Assembly: GCF_014224355.1 (NCBI RefSeq)
Contig: NZ_VNWP01000001.1
Location: forward strand, 1 to 64,000
Length of the DNA stretch: 64,000 nucleotides
Direction: 5' to 3'
Source of the DNA: Synechococcus sp. BSA11S
GTDB lineage: Bacteria > Cyanobacteriota > Cyanobacteriia > PCC-6307 > Cyanobiaceae
Shown here piece by piece: positions 60,231 to 64,000 of the stretch. The notes beneath the pieces were generated by a model. That model had not been told where the DNA came from. It saw only the letters and a program-made list of their open reading frames with translations, and ran no database searches. The position numbers and the translations under genes were made by a program. Within the stretch, counting starts at the first letter, position 1. Every line of letters begins with the position of its first letter.

Positions 60231-61525
60231 GGCAGGGCCCCGAGCAGATCGAGCAGCAGGGCCTGGAAGCGCGGACGTTGCAGCAGCGGTGTCCCCAGGG
60301 GGCCGGGCAGGTTTTCGGTGAGCCGGTTGGCGGCCAGGGCCAGGGGCAGGGCTGCACCACGGATCTCCAGAGTCGGCTCCTCGAAATCAGTCGCAGTGTA
60401 TGGAGCGGCTCGGCAGGTTGCTGAGCAGATTCGGCCCAGGTGCGCCAGATAGCGCTCTGCCACCCCCGGCTGGAGTGGGTGATGCAGCAGCAACGGCGGC
60501 GTCGCGCTGCCGGTGAGGGCCACCAGGGCGGCCAGTTCGGCCGCGATCGCCCGCTGCCAGGCGGGCCAGGCCCCCAGGAAGGGCAGCCGCCGCAGGGGGC
60601 CGCAGCGACGCCAGGCGGCGGCGATCGCCGGGATGTCCTGACGCACGTGGTTGCCTGGCAGCAGCAGCAGGGGCACCAGGGTGAGGGCGCGTGAGGATCC
60701 CAGCGCGCCCAGACCTGCGGGGTCAGGCGCTGGCGGGTGGCCACTCAGGGTCTGCAGGCGCACGGGAGCGCGACGGCGGCGCTCCAGCTCAAGGGCCAGG
60801 GCCTGCAGTTCCTCGGGAATCACCCCACCGGCGCGGCCATGGACCACCAGTAGCAGCGGAAGGCGTGGCAGCGCCGCCATCCGGCGCCTGGCGCGGGCCT
60901 CAACCGCAGGATCCAGGCGGCCGCCGAGCACCGTCTCCAGGGCTGGGCGCGCCCTCGGCAGACGGGCGAGCAGATCCACCGCCTGGGACGCCAGCGGGCC
61001 GTCGAGGTCGGTGCTCAGCTCGATCAGCAGCTGCTGGAGAGCCGCTTCGGGCCAGGCGCTCAGGCCCACGGCCAGGGCTTCGAGGGCGGCGCGGCGCAAC
61101 GGTGCCGGGGCGGCCTTCCGCGCCAGCTGCTCGAGCAGAGGAAAGTCCTGGCTGTCGCGCTGGTGCCCGAGCAGGGGAAGCAGGGCTGCGCTCGGTCGTG
61201 CGGCGATGGCCGCGCGCAACAGGGCGGCGCAGGCGGGATCGCGGCGCCGACCGATCAGATCCAGCAGCTCCAGCCACAGCGCCGCCACGGCGGGGTCGTT
61301 GCTCTCGCCCTGGCTGAGCCACCAGTGCAGCAGGCGCGCTGACTGTTCCCCATCCAGCTTCTCCACCAGCACCGCGATCAGGTCGGTGGCCGGCGGAATC
61401 GATCCCCGCTCCAGGGCCTCCAGCCAGGGGGTCATCTCCGCGGCTTCGGATCGCTTGAAGCGCCGCAGCCAGGGCCAGCGCTCGCTGCTCCCCTCGGGCG
61501 GCAGCTCCCACGGATGGGCTGTCAC
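60227..61525 (-). CDS. CbiX-like chelatase with HEAT-like N-terminal region
   Basis: The protein has 432 residues from ATG 61525. The first ~215 residues are helical repeats (ALLRAAIAARPSAALLPLLG; RRAALEALAVGLSAWPEAAL), like HEAT repeats. From about 220 a CbiX-type domain begins (LPLLLVVHGRAGGVIPEELQ; LTLVPLLLLPGNHVRQDIPA). It could insert metal into sirohydrochlorin or act as a scaffold. It is followed by cobA. Confidence 0.8.
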   Translation of the reverse strand: MTAHPWELPPEGSSERWPWLRRFKRSEAAEMTPWLEALERGSIPPATDLIAVLVEKLDGEQSARLLHWWLSQGESNDPAVAALWLELLDLIGRRRDPACAALLRAAIAARPSAALLPLLGHQRDSQDFPLLEQLARKAAPAPLRRAALEALAVGLSAWPEAALQQLLIELSTDLDGPLASQAVDLLARLPRARPALETVLGGRLDPAVEARARRRMAALPRLPLLLVVHGRAGGVIPEELQALALELERRRRAPVRLQTLSGHPPAPDPAGLGALGSSRALTLVPLLLLPGNHVRQDIPAIAAAWRRCGPLRRLPFLGAWPAWQRAIAAELAALVALTGSATPPLLLHHPLQPGVAERYLAHLGRICSATCRAAPYTATDFEEPTLEIRGAALPLALAANRLTENLPGPLGTPLLQRPRFQALLLDLLGALP

Positions 61526-61673
61526 TGGGATCGTCCCAGGCCCTTCACGGGGCCCCCTGGCGGCGCGCTGGATCGCAAAGTGTCTCCATGGATACGTTTT
61601 GTGGGGGTGGGGCGGCTCCAGGGGCTGGCTCCCTCTAGCAAGGAATGGAGTACGCCGTCAGAACAAGGTCGCC

Positions 61674-62099
61674 ATGGAACGCCCCCCTGCAGAACTCTCA
61701 ACTGACCGAGGCGCCTGTGGCCGCCCCGGGATCAGAGCCAGGGGGGCGGTGCCCACCAGTTTCGCCGAGCGGAAGCAGCAGCAGCTGGTGTTCACCCTGG
61801 TGGGTCAGTTGGCCGAGGCCCAGTTCGCCCGCGCCGACCGGGAGCTCTCCCGACGGCTCTGGCAGGAAGTGGCCGCGCTCGACATCGATCCCGAGCGCAT
61901 CACCTCCCTGCTCTATGGCGGTCAGGCCTGCGACGACCGCCGGGCCCTTCAGACCCTTGACGAGGCCTGGCTTCAGAGAGTCGCTGACGCCCAGCCCCGT
62001 CGTGGCTTCCGCTGGGGCTGGGTCAGCCCGATGCCACGCGCCGGCGGGCGCCGTAGTGCTCCACCAGCAGTTCCTCCATCACGTCGGGCAGCTGGCTGA
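61674..62099 (+). CDS. Hypothetical protein, 141 aa
   Basis: ATG 61674. QQLVFTLVGQLAEAQFARAD and ALDIDPERITSLLYGGQACD give a helical, protein-like core. The tail from about residue 117 is antisense to the end of nirA (77-base overlap) and of low complexity. Perhaps linked to siroheme genes by location; unknown. Confidence 0.55.
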   Translation: MERPPAELSTDRGACGRPGIRARGAVPTSFAERKQQQLVFTLVGQLAEAQFARADRELSRRLWQEVAALDIDPERITSLLYGGQACDDRRALQTLDEAWLQRVADAQPRRGFRWGWVSPMPRAGGRRSAPPAVPPSRRAAG

Positions 62100-63603
62100 G
62101 GGGCACGACTTTGTCGTGCAGGGTCGCCAGTTTCGGGTCGGCGTCCATGCTGCCGCCCAGAAAGATCTTGGCGGCCTCCACCATCTGGCCATCCACCCGG
62201 GTCTTGGCGCCCATCAGGCCGATCTGGCCCATGTAGGGCTGGCCGCAGGCATTGGGGCAGCCGGTCCAGTGGCTGCGCACCCCATGGGGTAACTCCAGGC
62301 GCCGCTCCAGTTCCTCGACCACCGCCTGGGCCGTGCTCTTGGTGGGAATCAGGGCAAAGCTGCAGTACCGGTTGCCGGTGCAGCTCACCGCTTCGGCCTG
62401 CAGAGGCCCCGGGCTCACCTGGAAGCGCTCCAGCAGGGGCTCCTGCAGCAGCGCATCCAGCCTGCCTTCGGGCACATCGGCGATCAGGGCGTTCTGGCTT
62501 TCGCTCAGCCTCAGCTCGCCGCTGCCGTATTCCCGGGCCAGTCGGGCCAGCTCCAGCATGCTGGCCGCATCCAGGCGGCCCATCGGCACGTGCAGACCGA
62601 CCCAGTGCAGGCCCTCCTGCTTCTGAGCGTGGACACCGCAGATGTCACGCGGGGCCCGACAGACCAGGTGGGCCCCGTCGTGGGATGGCGTGGCGGCGGC
62701 TTCCTCCGCACCCACGTAGTCCGCGAAGCTCTCCAGCACCTGGGATCGGTAATTCTCCAGGCCGAGGGCATCAATCATGTACATCAACCGTGCCTTGTTG
62801 CGGCTCTCGCGGCTGCCTTCCCGTTCGTAGTGCCGCAGCACCGCCAGACTGAACGCAGGCAGCTGCTCGCCCCGCAGCCAGAGCCCCAGGGGGATGGCCA
62901 GCTCGTTGCGCTGGGCGGAGAAGAAGCCGCCCACCATCACCGTGAAGCCCAGCTCCCCGTTGTGATGAGCTGGCAAAAAGGCCAGATCGTTGTGCAGCAG
63001 GAAGCTGTCGGGCGCTCCACCCACCGCCACGTTGAACTTGCGGGGGAGGTTCCGGGGGCCGCCGGGGCCCAGCAGGGTCGCCTGGATGGCGCTCACCAGG
63101 GGGCGGGTGTCGATCAATTCCTCAGGATCCAGCCCGGCCAGAGGATTGCCGGTGACATTCCGGGGGTTGTCGTGGCCCGACTGGCGGGTGGTGAGCCCCA
63201 CCGTCTCCAGGGCGCTCAACAGCGGGGCCATGTCCTCCAGCAGCAATCCCCGCAGCTGGATGTTCTGGCGCGTGGTGATGTCGGCACTGCCGTGCTCGCC
63301 GCAGCGATCGACCGCATCCGCCAGCACCTCCAGCTGATCGGCGCTGATCACCCCATTGGGGGTGCGCAGACGCAACATGAAGCGCCCCGGCGTGACGGGC
63401 CGGAAGAAAATGCCCAGCCACTTGAGATGGATCGTGAGGGTGGCCTCATCCAGGGATTCCCATCCCTCCCTGCCGAGCTCCGCCAGGCGTGGTGCCAGAT
63501 CCAGCCCGCAGGCCTCGGCCTTGGCCTGCTCGAGTTTGGAGAGTTTGCGCTCGGATGGAGCCTGGCCCATGGCCGTTGGCGCATCAGGGCTGTCAGCGGC
63601 CAT
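62023..63603 (-). CDS. nirA: Ferredoxin-nitrite reductase
   Basis: The protein has 526 residues from ATG 63603. SADITTRQNIQLRGLLLEDM, then SGHDNPRNVTGNPLAGLDP, and the 4Fe-4S/siroheme Cys in CTGNRYCSFA and TGCPNACGQPYMG. It reduces nitrite to ammonium with photosynthetic ferredoxin. Neighbouring cobA and cbiX-like genes support siroheme supply. The start context includes a weak NtcA-like site. Confidence 0.93.
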   Translation of the reverse strand: MAADSPDAPTAMGQAPSERKLSKLEQAKAEACGLDLAPRLAELGREGWESLDEATLTIHLKWLGIFFRPVTPGRFMLRLRTPNGVISADQLEVLADAVDRCGEHGSADITTRQNIQLRGLLLEDMAPLLSALETVGLTTRQSGHDNPRNVTGNPLAGLDPEELIDTRPLVSAIQATLLGPGGPRNLPRKFNVAVGGAPDSFLLHNDLAFLPAHHNGELGFTVMVGGFFSAQRNELAIPLGLWLRGEQLPAFSLAVLRHYEREGSRESRNKARLMYMIDALGLENYRSQVLESFADYVGAEEAAATPSHDGAHLVCRAPRDICGVHAQKQEGLHWVGLHVPMGRLDAASMLELARLAREYGSGELRLSESQNALIADVPEGRLDALLQEPLLERFQVSPGPLQAEAVSCTGNRYCSFALIPTKSTAQAVVEELERRLELPHGVRSHWTGCPNACGQPYMGQIGLMGAKTRVDGQMVEAAKIFLGGSMDADPKLATLHDKVVPLSQLPDVMEELLVEHYGARRRVASG

Positions 63604-63661
63604 GGGGGCTTAAACGAGGAGAACGTTCCGTTCATCCTCAGCTGTTGAAGGCGGCAGGCCT

Positions 63662-63675
63662 GTGGCCGTGGCTAC
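63662..63675 (-). promoter_or_regulatory. Candidate NtcA-like site before nirA
   Basis: On the minus strand GTAGCCACGGCCAC is GTA-N8-CAC, one base from the consensus GTA-N8-TAC, 59-72 bases before the nirA ATG. No clear -10 box follows. Suggestive only. Confidence 0.3.
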
Positions 63676-63700
63676 GACGGCTTCAGGTCTGCTCAGGTCT

Positions 63701-63898
63701 TCAGCGCTCGCCCAGGGTCTGCCAGAGGGTGGAAGGATGAGCCACGACAGGCGCCACCCCGGAGTCGCTCGATGACCCGCGGGAGGTGGAGACCACCAGC
63801 TGAACCGCGAGGGAGCCGAGCACGAACATGCCCAGGAAAGCCGTTGCCAGGCGCAGGGGGCGATCCTGTGACCGGGTCAGAGAAGACAGTGCCGCCAT
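63701..63898 (-). CDS. Small single-span membrane protein
   Basis: The protein has 65 residues from ATG 63898. After a short basic start comes one helix (LRLATAFLGMFVLGSLAVQL) then a Ser/Gly-rich tail. It lies upstream of nirA on the same strand. Function unknown. Bases 63899-64000 hold no gene I can support. Confidence 0.45.
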   Translation of the reverse strand: MAALSSLTRSQDRPLRLATAFLGMFVLGSLAVQLVVSTSRGSSSDSGVAPVVAHPSTLWQTLGER

Positions 63899-64000
63899 GA
63901 CAGGAAATGGACCATTGGACCCAATCAGTATGGGAAAGCCGGCCCCTGCAGGCCTCGTGGCGACGGCCACCATTCGGTGGCATGAACTGAGCTCGAGAGC

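Overview
The window looks like chromosome of a GC-rich picocyanobacterium of the Cyanobium/Synechococcus type. The basis is the gene content: ferredoxin-dependent nitrite reductase next to siroheme genes, photolyases, a carotenoid oxygenase, a urea transporter, short intergenic gaps and several small secreted proteins of cyanobacterial character. No ribosomal RNA, CRISPR array, integrase or complete prophage was seen. One tRNA is present (CAT anticodon, 56379-56451).

Bases 1-14440 are an accessory island. It opens with the tail of an IS5-type transposase and a stand-alone HNH nuclease, followed by an HNH_2-type nuclease gene with a one-base frameshift. From about 3.1 to 14.1 kb there is a dense series of toxin-antitoxin (TA) modules: ParDE-like, DUF433/DUF5615 twice, TacAT, MNT/HEPN several times, HigBA, HicBA, DUF6883/DUF4926, MazEF and a BrnT-like/CopG pair. 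Between them lie at least nine decayed copies of one HNH (plus HIT) gene, all on the minus strand. Eight of these lie just upstream of a plus-strand TA operon and point away from it. Several toxins are broken (deletion, stop codon, truncation or fusion to the repeat) while most antitoxins are intact. This repeat-plus-TA cassette arrangement is the most unusual structure in the window.

Bases 14.4-24 kb carry a GH57 glycosidase, a decayed EF-hand/arginase locus directly upstream of a urea transporter that ends in EF-hands, and a compact minus-strand operon of four unrecognised genes (19398-22696; one with weak similarity to DpdA/TGT-type transglycosylases). A small heat-shock protein follows.

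From 24 kb onward the window is mostly core metabolism: folK, a Nudix hydrolase and a photolyase in a row; a DegT aminotransferase; a redoxin; a phosphopantetheinyl transferase; a two-gene photolyase-like pair; fabI; a beta-carbonic anhydrase; hisB; and a carotenoid oxygenase. At 35.8-42.3 kb is a membrane group (DUF389, two MscS-type channels, a SulP transporter). At 44-48.2 kb a tight operon encodes an arylsulfatase, its formylglycine-generating enzyme, DUF1622, DUF202 and a BASS-like transporter, divergent from an AraC regulator. Then come a HAD phosphatase, rdgB, a phosphohexomutase, a TM0106-type nuclease, ygfZ, pyrE, the tRNA, a cupin-like protein, a CsgG-like protein, and at the right end the siroheme/nitrite group cobA, cbiX-like and nirA.
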